Below, one piece after another: positions 8,990 to 17,636 of a stretch of DNA of 64,000 nucleotides (the stretch's first letter is position 1; each line of letters begins with the position of its first letter). Source of the DNA: Desulfuromonas sp. (GTDB lineage Bacteria > Desulfobacterota > Desulfuromonadia > Desulfuromonadales > Geothermobacteraceae); NCBI GenBank assembly GCA_002868905.1, contig PKUA01000028.1, positions 1-64,000 on the forward strand, read 5' to 3'. Both the position numbers and the translations under genes were made by a program. A model generated the notes under the pieces. It did not search any database. It saw only the letters and a program-made list of their open reading frames with translations, and was not told the DNA's origin.

Positions 8990-10861
8990 TCAGTTGAGCT
9001 GTTGAACGCTCCCTCGATGTACCTGCAGGATATAGAGCTGCTTCTCGGCATCGCCGACGGCATTGAAACTGGTGGCACCGGTCACCCCGGGATAATCCCG
9101 ATAACGCGACAGGGCTTCCCGCAGCGAGTCACGATCGGCGATCCAGGCCTGGTCGAGAAGTGAGAACAGGATGTTGGCCGCATCAAACCCTTGCGCCTCC
9201 AGAATGGTCGGTTCTTCGCCGTAAGTCGCAAAATAGAGATCGACGAAATCCCGCACGAACGGGTAGCTGCTATGCCGGAAAAACCCGTCGACGAAGATCG
9301 CTCCCTCAACGGCGCGACCGGCATTTCTGACCAACTCCGGCTGATTCCAGCCATTGATCCCCAAAAGCGGCACCTTTTCCATGCCATAGAATGGCAGCTG
9401 CGGCGCGATCAGCGCGACCCTGTCCGCGTAATCGGGAATCAGGAGCGCATCAAAACAGACGGGTGGGAACTCCGGCTCGAACAACGCTTCAAGCTGTTCC
9501 TCTTCGGGCAGATCATCAAAATCGACCGGCTGATTCGGATCCTCACCCATGAGCAGGCGAATCTGGCTCCTGAAGTCTGTCGCATCGTTCGGATATGACT
9601 CGCTGTCAACCACCAGGCCGTTACGTTTCAAAACTTCCTGGCTGAATAACGCCAACATTTCATGACCGAAGGCGGTTTCGGGATAAAGCACGCCGAAGGA
9701 GTCCATGCCGAGTTCGTCGATAGCATAACGGGCCAATTCCGCCGCCTGGTTCCGGTCGGTCAGGGAGACGCGGAACACCTGCGGGCCGATTTCCGGGATT
9801 CCGTCCCGCTGGGAGAGACTGAGCATCGGCACCCCCTCGACCTCCGCCTGATGTGCGGCAGACTCTGCGGCGGCCCCTGAAATAGGACCAAGAATCGCCA
9901 TGACCCGGTCCTCGTTGGCAAGTTTACGGACCGCCTCTTCGGCCAGACCGGGATCACCCCCGGTGTCCCGGTAAATCAGCTTCACGGGTTCCGATTCCTG
10001 GTCGTGCAGCTCACGCGCCAACTCCACACCCCGCTTGAGCAGTTCTCCGAAGGCGGCCAAACGACCCGACTCAGGCAGCAAAACCCCGATCGCCCGCTGA
10101 ATCCAGGGACGGCCCCGCAACCGATCGTAAAGAAGTGCCGCTTCCTGACGATAAAGAAATGGTTGCCGACTGGCAATAATCCTCTCGGTTCTCCGCAAGG
10201 CGTCATCGCTGTTGCCCGAAGCAAACTCCGCCCGGGCGAGATAGAGCTCAAGATCGAGCCCGACAGGCCCGCCCTGCAGCATGAAGGCCCCTTCCGCCAA
10301 GACCTCCCCACTGAGCCCTGCGCCAATCTGATGGGCCAATTTAAGCAGAGTCCGAGAGGAGGCGGCGCCATGGAGTTGAACACCGGAATTCAGAATCGCC
10401 AGGGCCTGCAACTCCCGACCGGTCTGGAATAATGCCTGAGCGGTCGCCAGATACCAATCGATCCGGTCGTCTCCCGGCAGTTCTTCTGGCGAAAGTTGCA
10501 TCAGGGAGGCCAGCGCCTGCTCCGACGCTCCTTCCCCCAACAGAAGTTGGGCTTCGATGAACCGGACCGGGGCGGTGCGCTCATCGGCCGGAATCCGCTC
10601 GAAGTAGAGCCTGGCCGACGGCAACTCGTCCCCGGCGAGAAAAATCTTGGCCAGGAAATAGTAGGCCTGGGTCAGGTCTTTCGCCTGGGGATTGCGGATC
10701 ACGTAACCCCGGAACAGAGAGAGGGCCTCTTCATATTGCCCCTGCTCGAAAGCGAAGATCCCTTCCTGCAACAATCCGACACCCGGGGAAGGCGCTGCGG
10801 CGGCGGCCCCCCCTGAAAAAAACAGCCAGATTGTCAGAATAATTGCCAGTGACAGTCGCAT
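8990..10861 (-). CDS. LpoA-like TPR / periplasmic leucine-binding-fold protein
   Basis: About 623 aa. A signal sequence (MRLSLAIILTIWLFFSGGAAAAA) is followed by TPR-like helices (about 25-230) and then a type I periplasmic-binding fold (about 255-620) with VMAILGPISGAAAESAAHQAE and LVVDSESYPNDATDFRSQI. This layout matches LpoA-type activators of penicillin-binding proteins and branched-chain amino-acid-binding proteins. The ATG at 10861 is chosen because the longer frame overlaps dnaJ and buries the signal peptide. It sits 22 bp after dnaJ, probably co-transcribed. Role in peptidoglycan synthesis is inferred, not shown. Confidence 0.8.
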   Translation of the reverse strand: MRLSLAIILTIWLFFSGGAAAAAPSPGVGLLQEGIFAFEQGQYEEALSLFRGYVIRNPQAKDLTQAYYFLAKIFLAGDELPSARLYFERIPADERTAPVRFIEAQLLLGEGASEQALASLMQLSPEELPGDDRIDWYLATAQALFQTGRELQALAILNSGVQLHGAASSRTLLKLAHQIGAGLSGEVLAEGAFMLQGGPVGLDLELYLARAEFASGNSDDALRRTERIIASRQPFLYRQEAALLYDRLRGRPWIQRAIGVLLPESGRLAAFGELLKRGVELARELHDQESEPVKLIYRDTGGDPGLAEEAVRKLANEDRVMAILGPISGAAAESAAHQAEVEGVPMLSLSQRDGIPEIGPQVFRVSLTDRNQAAELARYAIDELGMDSFGVLYPETAFGHEMLALFSQEVLKRNGLVVDSESYPNDATDFRSQIRLLMGEDPNQPVDFDDLPEEEQLEALFEPEFPPVCFDALLIPDYADRVALIAPQLPFYGMEKVPLLGINGWNQPELVRNAGRAVEGAIFVDGFFRHSSYPFVRDFVDLYFATYGEEPTILEAQGFDAANILFSLLDQAWIADRDSLREALSRYRDYPGVTGATSFNAVGDAEKQLYILQVHRGSVQQLN

Positions 10862-10883
10862 GACCCATCCAGACCGGTTCAAA

Positions 10884-11990
10884 TCAACCGAACATCTCCT
10901 TGACTTTGTCGAAAAATCCTTTGCCCAGAGGGTGGACATCTTCTCCTCCCTCCCGGGCGAACTCCTCCAACAGTTCCCGCTGCCGCTGGCTCAGTTTGGT
11001 CGGTGTTTCAACCCGAACGACCGCCAACTGATCACCACGACCATAACCATTTAACACGGGAATCCCTTTACCGGAAAGCTTAAAAACCTTACCCGACTGA
11101 GCCCCACCCGGAACTTTCATCTTCACTTTACCGTCGAGAGTCGGGACGTCGAGTTCGCAACCGAGTGCAGCCTGACTGAAGGAGATCGGCACCTCGCAGA
11201 TGACATCGTTCCCTTCACGCTTGAACAGCGGGTGCTCTTCGACCGTGATGACGACATAGAGATCGCCGGGCCCTCCCCCGCTGCTACCGGGCTCTCCTTC
11301 GCCACTGAGCTTGAGTCGGTTCCCGGACTCGACCCCTGCCGGGATTTTGAGGGAAAGCGATTTCTTTCCGCGAACCTTCCCTTTGCCTCGACAACTGGGA
11401 CAAGGATCCTTGATGACGCTGCCGGCACCTGAGCAATCGGGGCAAGGCCGGGTCAATGAGAAGAATCCCTGCTGGTACCGGACCTGCCCTGCTCCACGAC
11501 AGGTTGCACAGGTCTGGGGGGATGTCCCCTTGCGGGCACCGGACCCCCCGCACTCCTCGCAGGGGTGGTGACGAGGGATCTGTACCTTGGTCTCAACGCC
11601 GAAGGCCGCTTCCTCGAAGGAAATAGTCAAATTATAGCGAAGATCGTCACCCCGCTGACCTCGGCCCCGACGGGCGCCGCCGCCGAAGATGTCGCCAAAG
11701 ATATCGCCGAAGATGTCCTCAAACGGGCCCCCGCCAAAACCGCCGGAGGAGAAACCACCCATCCCCTCGACTCCGGCATGACCGAACTGGTCGTAATTGG
11801 CGCGCTTTTGCCCGTCGGACAAAACGGCATACGCTTCGGACAACTCCTTGAACTGCTCTTCGGCCTCTTTGTCGCCCGGGTTCTTATCCGGATGACATTT
11901 GACCGCCAGGCGACGGTAGGCCTTTTTCATCTCGGCCTCGCTCGCATTCCGGTTAACGCCCAGCACTTCGTAGTAATCTCGTTTGGCCAA
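10884..11990 (-). CDS. dnaJ: Chaperone DnaJ (type I J-protein)
   Basis: 368 aa. J domain (1-70) with HPD at 33-35, a Gly/Phe-rich region with a GGFGGG stretch, four CxxCxGxG zinc motifs ([32 protein letters not shown]) and the C-terminal substrate-binding beta domains. It delivers clients to DnaK and stimulates its ATPase. The start is TTG (TTG GCC AAA CGA) with GAGG 8 nt upstream. It follows dnaK after a terminator-like hairpin, so its level may be set separately. Confidence 0.97.
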   Translation of the reverse strand: MAKRDYYEVLGVNRNASEAEMKKAYRRLAVKCHPDKNPGDKEAEEQFKELSEAYAVLSDGQKRANYDQFGHAGVEGMGGFSSGGFGGGPFEDIFGDIFGDIFGGGARRGRGQRGDDLRYNLTISFEEAAFGVETKVQIPRHHPCEECGGSGARKGTSPQTCATCRGAGQVRYQQGFFSLTRPCPDCSGAGSVIKDPCPSCRGKGKVRGKKSLSLKIPAGVESGNRLKLSGEGEPGSSGGGPGDLYVVITVEEHPLFKREGNDVICEVPISFSQAALGCELDVPTLDGKVKMKVPGGAQSGKVFKLSGKGIPVLNGYGRGDQLAVVRVETPTKLSQRQRELLEEFAREGGEDVHPLGKGFFDKVKEMFG

Positions 11991-12016
11991 AATCAGATCC
12001 TCATGTCAGCAACGAA

Positions 12017-12055
12017 AAATGGCAAAAGCCAGGGAGGCGATACGCCCCCCTGGCT
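12017..12055 (-). terminator. Hairpin terminator or attenuator between dnaK and dnaJ
   Basis: Long stem AGCCAGGG-GGCG (12027-12055, one mismatch) followed on the minus strand by TTTTGCCATTTTT. It is strong enough to reduce read-through from dnaK into dnaJ. Confidence 0.7.
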
Positions 12056-12082
12056 CGGTTCCGGCAAGCACCGGCTGCCCGG

Positions 12083-13984
12083 TTATTTCTTGGAATCGTC
12101 AACCTCTTCGAACTCGGCGTCAACCACGTCGTCATCAGGCTTCTCTGCCGAGGGCTCACCCTCCGACTCGTCCTGCTGCTGCGCCTCTTTATACATCTCT
12201 TCGGCCAGCTTGTGCGACGCCTGCGCAACCGCCTCGGTCTTCTGCTTGATCTCATCGAGGTCTTCTCCCTCCATGCTCTTTTTCAGAGCCTCGAGGGCCG
12301 ACTCGATATTCCCTTTGGTCTCGGCATCAACTTTCTCACCGTGGTCCGTCAGGGCCTTCTCGGTCGAATAGATCAGACCGTCCGCCTGGTTGCGGGCTTC
12401 AATCATCTCACGCTTTTTCTTGTCTTCGTCGGCATGGCTCTCGGCGTCCTGGACCATCTTCTCGATCTCTTCCTCGGACAGCCCCGACGAGGCGGTGATT
12501 TTGATCGACTGCTCCTTGCCGGTACCGAGATCCTTGGCCGACACGTTCAGAATACCGTTCGCGTCGATATCGAAGGTGACCTCAATTTGCGGCACACCGC
12601 GCGGCGCCGGAGGGATATCGGTCAGCTCGAAACGACCGATGGTCTTGTTGTCGGCGGCCATTTCTCTTTCGCCCTGAAGGACATGCACCGACACGGCGGG
12701 CTGGTTGTCCGCAGCCGTTGAAAAGACCTGGCTCTTCTTGCACGGGATGGTGCTGTTTTTATCGATCAGTTTGGTCATCACGCTGCCGAGTGTCTCGATA
12801 CCGAGTGAAAGCGGCGTTACGTCAAGCAACAGGACATCCTTGACTTCGCCCTTGAGCACCCCGCCCTGGATCGCCGCACCGATCGCAACGACCTCGTCAG
12901 GGTTGACTCCTTTGCTCGGGGTCTTGCCAAAAATCGACTTGACCCGCTCCTGCGCCGCAGGCATCCGGGTCATCCCGCCGACCAGGATCACTTCGTCGAT
13001 GTCAGAAGCAGAAAGGCCGGCATCCTGCAGCGCCGTCTTGCAGGGCCCGTTAAGGCGGTCGAGCAGATCGCCGCAGATGCTCTCCAACTTGGAACGGGAG
13101 AGTTTGATGTTGAGATGTTTCGGCCCGTTCTGGTCAGCGGTGATGAAAGGGAGATTGATATCGGTCTCCATGGAGCTGGAGAGTTCGATCTTCGCCTTCT
13201 CTGCCGCTTCCTTCAGACGTTGCAGCGCCATCTTGTCGTTGCGCAGGTTAACCCCCTGCTCCTTCTTGAATTCATCGGCAACGTAGTCAATAATCCGCTG
13301 ATCGAAATCCTCCCCGCCAAGGAAGGTATCGCCATTGGTCGACTTGACCTCGAACACGCCGTCCCCAAGTTCGAGGATCGACACGTCGAAGGTGCCGCCG
13401 CCGAGGTCGAAAACCGCAATTTTCTCATCCTCTTTCTTGTCCAGTCCGTAGGCAAGAGCAGCAGCGGTCGGCTCGTTGATGATACGCAGGACGTTCAACC
13501 CGGAAATTTTTCCGGCATCCTTGGTCGCCTGACGCTGGGAATCGTTGAAATAGGCCGGAACGGTGATGACGGCATCGGTCACTTCCTCGCCGAGGTAGTC
13601 TTCCGCGGTCTGCTTCATTTTTTGCAGCACCATGGCCGAAATCTCCGGCGCACTGTACTTCTTGTCCCGCACTTCAACCCAGGCGTCGCCATTGTCGGCC
13701 TTGACGATATGAAACGGGCTGATTTCGATATCCTTGCGTACCGCCTCGGAATCGAATTTCCGCCCGATCAGGCGCTTGATGGCGAACAGGGTGTTTTCGG
13801 GGTTGGTCACCGCCTGCCGCTTGGCCTGCTGCCCGACCAGACGCTCACCGTTGTCGGAGAAGCCGACCATCGATGGAGTGGTCCTTGCCCCTTCCGAGTT
13901 GGCAATAACAATAGGTTCGCCACCTTCCATAACAGCAACGCAGGAGTTGGTGGTACCCAGGTCGATACCTATGACTTTTCCCAT
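12083..13984 (-). CDS. dnaK: Chaperone DnaK (Hsp70)
   Basis: 633 aa, full length. ATPase signatures [14 protein letters not shown] (N-terminus), [14 protein letters not shown] (about 193) and [14 protein letters not shown] (about 335) are all present, followed by the peptide-binding domain and lid, ending in the acidic EEVDD-type tail. It is the ATP-driven cytoplasmic chaperone working with GrpE and DnaJ. ATG start with GGGAGG. It belongs to the CIRCE-controlled hrcA operon. Confidence 0.99.
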   Translation of the reverse strand: MGKVIGIDLGTTNSCVAVMEGGEPIVIANSEGARTTPSMVGFSDNGERLVGQQAKRQAVTNPENTLFAIKRLIGRKFDSEAVRKDIEISPFHIVKADNGDAWVEVRDKKYSAPEISAMVLQKMKQTAEDYLGEEVTDAVITVPAYFNDSQRQATKDAGKISGLNVLRIINEPTAAALAYGLDKKEDEKIAVFDLGGGTFDVSILELGDGVFEVKSTNGDTFLGGEDFDQRIIDYVADEFKKEQGVNLRNDKMALQRLKEAAEKAKIELSSSMETDINLPFITADQNGPKHLNIKLSRSKLESICGDLLDRLNGPCKTALQDAGLSASDIDEVILVGGMTRMPAAQERVKSIFGKTPSKGVNPDEVVAIGAAIQGGVLKGEVKDVLLLDVTPLSLGIETLGSVMTKLIDKNSTIPCKKSQVFSTAADNQPAVSVHVLQGEREMAADNKTIGRFELTDIPPAPRGVPQIEVTFDIDANGILNVSAKDLGTGKEQSIKITASSGLSEEEIEKMVQDAESHADEDKKKREMIEARNQADGLIYSTEKALTDHGEKVDAETKGNIESALEALKKSMEGEDLDEIKQKTEAVAQASHKLAEEMYKEAQQQDESEGEPSAEKPDDDVVDAEFEEVDDSKK

Positions 13985-14032
13985 GACTATATCCTCCCTT
14001 TTCTTGGTTCGTCGTTCGATTTTTTTAACTGG

Positions 14033-14659
14033 TTATTCCGTAGATTCGTTCTCTTCGCCACTGGCAGCGGGTGCCTTGGCAATCATGACCAGGGCCGGCC
14101 GCAGGAGCCTGTCGTGTAAGCGATACCCCTTCTGAAACTGCTGGGCGACGGTATTCGGCAGATGCTCGGTCGACTCGACCTGTCCCATCGCCTCATGCTC
14201 TGCGGGGTTAAACGGCAAGCCAACGGCGGCTACCGGTTGAACACCAAACTTCTCCAAAGCCTTGTCGAACTGTCCGAGAGTCATCTCGATCCCCTCCAGA
14301 AGGCCCTGGACCGTCTCGTCTCCCTGTTCCTTCGCATGCTGCAAGGCACGCTCGAGGTTATCGACAACCGGCAGAATCTCACGCAGGATATTCTCATTGG
14401 CAAACTTTGCCGTCTCCTGCTTTTCCCGTTGCATCCGCTTGCGGAAATTCTCCATTTCCGCCTGGGAACGGAGATAGAGATCCCAGTTCTTGGACGCCTC
14501 TGCCTTGGCGGCGGCAAGCTCCTCAGCCGGCTGGTCGACCGGTTCCTCCCCGGCCTCGCCTGCCTGATCGTCGGCCTCTATGCCCTTCGCTTCGTCAGGG
14601 GTTTCGGTCGGCTCTGCTGTTTCCTGCTCGTCAATCTGCTTGTCTGAATTCTTTGCCAC
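14033..14659 (-). CDS. grpE: Nucleotide exchange factor GrpE
   Basis: About 208 aa. A long acidic, low-complexity N-terminus (about 1-65) leads into the coiled-coil dimerisation helix (LYLRSQAEMENFRKRMQRE) and the C-terminal beta domain (VQPVAAVGLPFNPAEHEAM). It releases ADP from DnaK. The GTG at 14659 (MAKNSDKQ) has GGAG 9 nt upstream and is preferred over the TTG three codons earlier. Confidence 0.97.
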   Translation of the reverse strand: MAKNSDKQIDEQETAEPTETPDEAKGIEADDQAGEAGEEPVDQPAEELAAAKAEASKNWDLYLRSQAEMENFRKRMQREKQETAKFANENILREILPVVDNLERALQHAKEQGDETVQGLLEGIEMTLGQFDKALEKFGVQPVAAVGLPFNPAEHEAMGQVESTEHLPNTVAQQFQKGYRLHDRLLRPALVMIAKAPAASGEENESTE

Positions 14660-14679
14660 GCTTAACAACTCCGTATAAA

Positions 14680-15720
14680 TTATTCGGTTTCTATATCGAG
14701 AATCTGGCTAACCAGCTTCGCGGTGTAATCAACCACAGGGATAACCTGCGAATAGTTCATGCGGCTCGGACCGATCACACCGAGTGCACCGATGGTGCCA
14801 CGCCGGCTGGCGTAGTGAGTGGTAATCAGGCTGCAGCCGTCTATATCAGAAAATTCCGACTCGCTACCGATGAAAATTTGCATTCCATCGGCCTTCTGGC
14901 TCCGGTCGAGCAGGTCGATCAACAGGCTTTTCTGCTCAAACGTCTTGAACAGTTGCTTCATTTTGGCAACATTTGAAAACTCGGGCTGGTCGAGGATGTT
15001 GGATGTCCCCTCGATAAAAACCTCCCCACCGATGTTGTCCTTGAGAGCCTCCTGCGACAGCATCAGGGTCTTGCGCAACAACTGATCGTACCGAGACCGG
15101 TCGCGCTCCATCTCGCTGAACAGCTGTTCCTTGACCTCCTGGATCGAGAGCCCCTTGAGGCGCCGGTTCAGGTGGTTGGCGATGGTCTCAAGTTCCCGGG
15201 ACGAAAGCGGCTCGCGCGGCTGGATGATTTTGTTCTGCACCAACCCGGAACGGGTCACAAAGACCACCAGCACCCGCCCCTCTGAGAGCGGAACAAAATC
15301 GATATGGCGAAACACCGTAGTCTCAAGACGCGGCGCCATGACGATCCCGGTGTAGTTACTGATCGCGGAGAGAGCCTTCCCCGCTTCCCGCAGGACCTCC
15401 TCAGCCCTTAACCCCTCCAGGTGATAGCGGTTGGAGATCCGTTTTCTCTCCCCGCTGCTAAGAGGTCGTACCTGAAGGATCGAATCGACATAAAACCGGT
15501 ACCCTTTCCCGGTTGGAATCCGTCCCGCCGAGGTATGCGGCTGTGTCAGGTAACCGAGCTCCTCCAGGTCAGCCATGACATTCCGCACGGTGGCCGGCGA
15601 GAGGGCAAGCTGGTGGCGGCGCGTCACAGTACGCGACCCGACCGGCTCGGCCGTGTCGATGTACTCCTCGACAATCGCTTCCAGTATCCGTCGGTTGCGC
15701 TCAGTCAGTTCCTGGGTCAT
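14680..15720 (-). CDS. hrcA: Heat-inducible transcription repressor HrcA
   Basis: 346 aa. An N-terminal winged helix (ILEAIVEEYIDTAEPVGSR, SPATVRNVMADLEELGYL) is followed by the GAF-like HrcA domain. It binds the CIRCE operator upstream of its own operon and represses chaperone genes until GroEL becomes limiting. The frame is open to 15960, but that would cover the CIRCE element and promoter; ATG 15720 gives the family N-terminus (MTQELTERNRRIL). ATG 15750 is possible. First gene of hrcA-grpE-dnaK(-dnaJ). Confidence 0.97.
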   Translation of the reverse strand: MTQELTERNRRILEAIVEEYIDTAEPVGSRTVTRRHQLALSPATVRNVMADLEELGYLTQPHTSAGRIPTGKGYRFYVDSILQVRPLSSGERKRISNRYHLEGLRAEEVLREAGKALSAISNYTGIVMAPRLETTVFRHIDFVPLSEGRVLVVFVTRSGLVQNKIIQPREPLSSRELETIANHLNRRLKGLSIQEVKEQLFSEMERDRSRYDQLLRKTLMLSQEALKDNIGGEVFIEGTSNILDQPEFSNVAKMKQLFKTFEQKSLLIDLLDRSQKADGMQIFIGSESEFSDIDGCSLITTHYASRRGTIGALGVIGPSRMNYSQVIPVVDYTAKLVSQILDIETE

Positions 15721-15824
15721 CCCGATTCCGCCAATCCGGCTCCGTGCCATCCTGTAGGCCGAAAAAATCAAGCCGGACAACCGGCCTGACTTTCCACTTT
15801 CATATCCGGTTTCCACCAGACGCA

Positions 15825-15851
15825 TTAGCACTCTCGGCAGGAGAGTGCTAG
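15825..15851. promoter_or_regulatory. CIRCE operator (HrcA-binding site)
   Basis: TTAGCACTC-N9-GAGTGCTAG, matching the CIRCE consensus TTAGCACTC-N9-GAGTGCTAA except for the last base. It lies just downstream of the hrcA -10 box, where bound HrcA would block transcription. Confidence 0.95.
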
Positions 15852-15859
15852 CGGTTGAC

Positions 15860-15888
15860 AAAATAACAACCGACCTTACGGTTGTCAA
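15860..15888 (-). promoter_or_regulatory. Sigma-70-like promoter of the hrcA-grpE-dnaK operon
   Basis: On the minus strand TTGACA (15888-15883) and TATTTT (15865-15860) with exactly 17-nt spacing; CIRCE begins 9 bp further downstream. No separate sigma-32 promoter was recognised. Confidence 0.75.
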
Positions 15889-15969
15889 GGTCGAGGGGGG
15901 GAGGAAAATGATCTTCTGCATCGAAAAGTTGCACGGTCTGATCAAAGGGGGACAGCGCATGGAAACGGA

Positions 15970-17100
15970 TCAGAGAAACCTGCTGATCAAATGATCGAAA
16001 ATAAGCCATCCACCGACCTGCAGACGCCAGTGACTCTCCTCACGGGAAAGCCAGGGGGCGGACTTGAGAATTTCATCAGCGAACATTTGGTCAAAGCTCT
16101 CGCCGAAACGGTCGAGAAACGCCTCGGCATCCAACCCGTCAGCCGAGCGTAGCGCAAGATAAACCGTCTCTCTGGTGGCGCCTTCCCGGTCAAAGCGCTC
16201 CAGCAACTCAGCCGGGTCGTGGCCACCGGCGAGAAGGCGGGAATATCTCTCAAGGTCGGGGGGGACCGCCTCACGAACGCCCCACTCACGCAATGAGAAA
16301 GAATGGGCGCCGGCGCCGATTCCAAGAAATGATCGGCGTTGCCAATAGTTCAAATTATGCTGGCACTCGAAGCCAGGCTGACAGTAGTTGGCAATTTCGT
16401 AGTGTCGGTAACCAACCGAAGAGAGCCGATCGTGCAGGTGTTGGTACTGGTCGGCATACCTGTCTTCATCCGGCAAAGCAAACTCGCCCTTGTCCCGGCG
16501 TGCGGCAAACTCCGTGCCCGGCTCGATCGTCAGGCCGTAACAGGAGAGGTGCTCGGCCTCCAGACGCAGGAACCTGTCGAGGTCACGCTCCAGATCGGAT
16601 AACGACTCCCCCGGAAGTGCGAACATCAGATCCGCACCAAGGTTGTCAAATCCCGCCTTGCGCGCCTGACAAAAAACCTTTTCGGCCTGCCCGGCCGTGT
16701 GTTGCCGGCCCAGTAACGTCAGATGCGTTTCATCGAGACTCTGCACTCCGATGGATAACCGGTTGACCCCGGCATTGCGGAACCCCGACAGGTTTTCATG
16801 GTTCAGGCTGGACGGGTTCCCTTCCATGGTGATTTCCGCACCCGGAGCAAAACCGAACTGTTGATCAACCGCGTCGACCAGCAAAGCCACTTGGTTTGGC
16901 GTCAACAGGGATGGAGTCCCTCCGCCGAAAAACAGGGTCTTTACCGGCCCTTTCCACCCACCCAGACGTGCAACCTGGAGGTGTTTGATCAGGTCGTGGT
17001 GGTAATGGTCGAGAATGTCGAGGTTGGTATCGCTGGAGTAGAAGTCGCAGTAGGGGCACTTACGGCGGCAAAACGGGACGTGGACATAAAGAGAAATCAT
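15970..17100 (-). CDS. hemW: Radical SAM heme chaperone HemW (coproporphyrinogen-oxidase-like)
   Basis: 376 aa. The radical-SAM cluster motif CxxxCxxC is at C11, C15 and C18 (PFCRRKCPYCDF), then FFGGGTPSLL and GVQSLDETHLTLLGR. Length, and absence of the extra Cys of true HemN in the CxxxCxxCxC position (Phe here), favour HemW, a heme-binding chaperone that inserts heme into respiratory enzymes, rather than an oxygen-independent coproporphyrinogen oxidase. ATG start. It follows the universal stress gene by 32 bp and precedes the hrcA promoter. Confidence 0.88.
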   Translation of the reverse strand: MISLYVHVPFCRRKCPYCDFYSSDTNLDILDHYHHDLIKHLQVARLGGWKGPVKTLFFGGGTPSLLTPNQVALLVDAVDQQFGFAPGAEITMEGNPSSLNHENLSGFRNAGVNRLSIGVQSLDETHLTLLGRQHTAGQAEKVFCQARKAGFDNLGADLMFALPGESLSDLERDLDRFLRLEAEHLSCYGLTIEPGTEFAARRDKGEFALPDEDRYADQYQHLHDRLSSVGYRHYEIANYCQPGFECQHNLNYWQRRSFLGIGAGAHSFSLREWGVREAVPPDLERYSRLLAGGHDPAELLERFDREGATRETVYLALRSADGLDAEAFLDRFGESFDQMFADEILKSAPWLSREESHWRLQVGGWLIFDHLISRFL

Positions 17101-17132
17101 CGACTGCCAAGGGTATCCCGAGATGTCGGGGT

Positions 17133-17606
17133 TTAGGCGACAACCCAGATTGTCACCCCGGAAGCCTTCTCGATCAGACTGGAGGAAACACTCCCCAGCA
17201 ACAGGTGGTGCAAATGGGCATCCTCACGGCGTCCGACCACCAACGTATCACATCCGGCGCTGTGAGCCTCATCCAACAGGGACTGAGGGACTCCCCCGCA
17301 ATCCGGCAGGATCACACTGCTGATCTGGGACGCTTCCAGTCCGCACCCAAGCAGCCTTGCCGCTGCACGCTGAATCAATTCCTGGGCCGAGACAAGCTCT
17401 TTGCTGCAGTCGGCGTCGCCGTGCAATTCAGGTTCCGGAACTGCTCCTTCCAGCGCCCGGAGAGCCGAACTGCCGGAAGGAAGGCCTTTGGCAACCATGG
17501 CAATCAGGACGCGACCAGCAGACCGGCCATCGAGCATCCGGCCAACGTAGTCAACCGCCCGAATTGATGCGTCGTTAAAATCGATCGCAAGCATGAGATA
17601 TGACAC
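17133..17606 (-). CDS. Universal stress protein (UspA family)
   Basis: 157 aa, one UspA domain. The nucleotide-binding segment DTLVVGRREDAHLHHLLLGS followed by VSSSL fits the G-2x-G-9x-G(S/T) pattern, so ATP-binding is likely. It starts with GTG, with GGGAG 7 nt upstream. It sits 30 bp downstream of the antiporter operon and 32 bp upstream of hemW, so it may be the tail of that operon. The stress it responds to is not visible. Confidence 0.88.
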   Translation of the reverse strand: MSYLMLAIDFNDASIRAVDYVGRMLDGRSAGRVLIAMVAKGLPSGSSALRALEGAVPEPELHGDADCSKELVSAQELIQRAAARLLGCGLEASQISSVILPDCGGVPQSLLDEAHSAGCDTLVVGRREDAHLHHLLLGSVSSSLIEKASGVTIWVVA

Positions 17607-17636
17607 CGCTCTTCTCCCTCAAGTCCCGATTGGAAA

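Noticed and set aside
15721-15960. Longer HrcA start
   Set aside because: It overlaps the CIRCE operator and the promoter.
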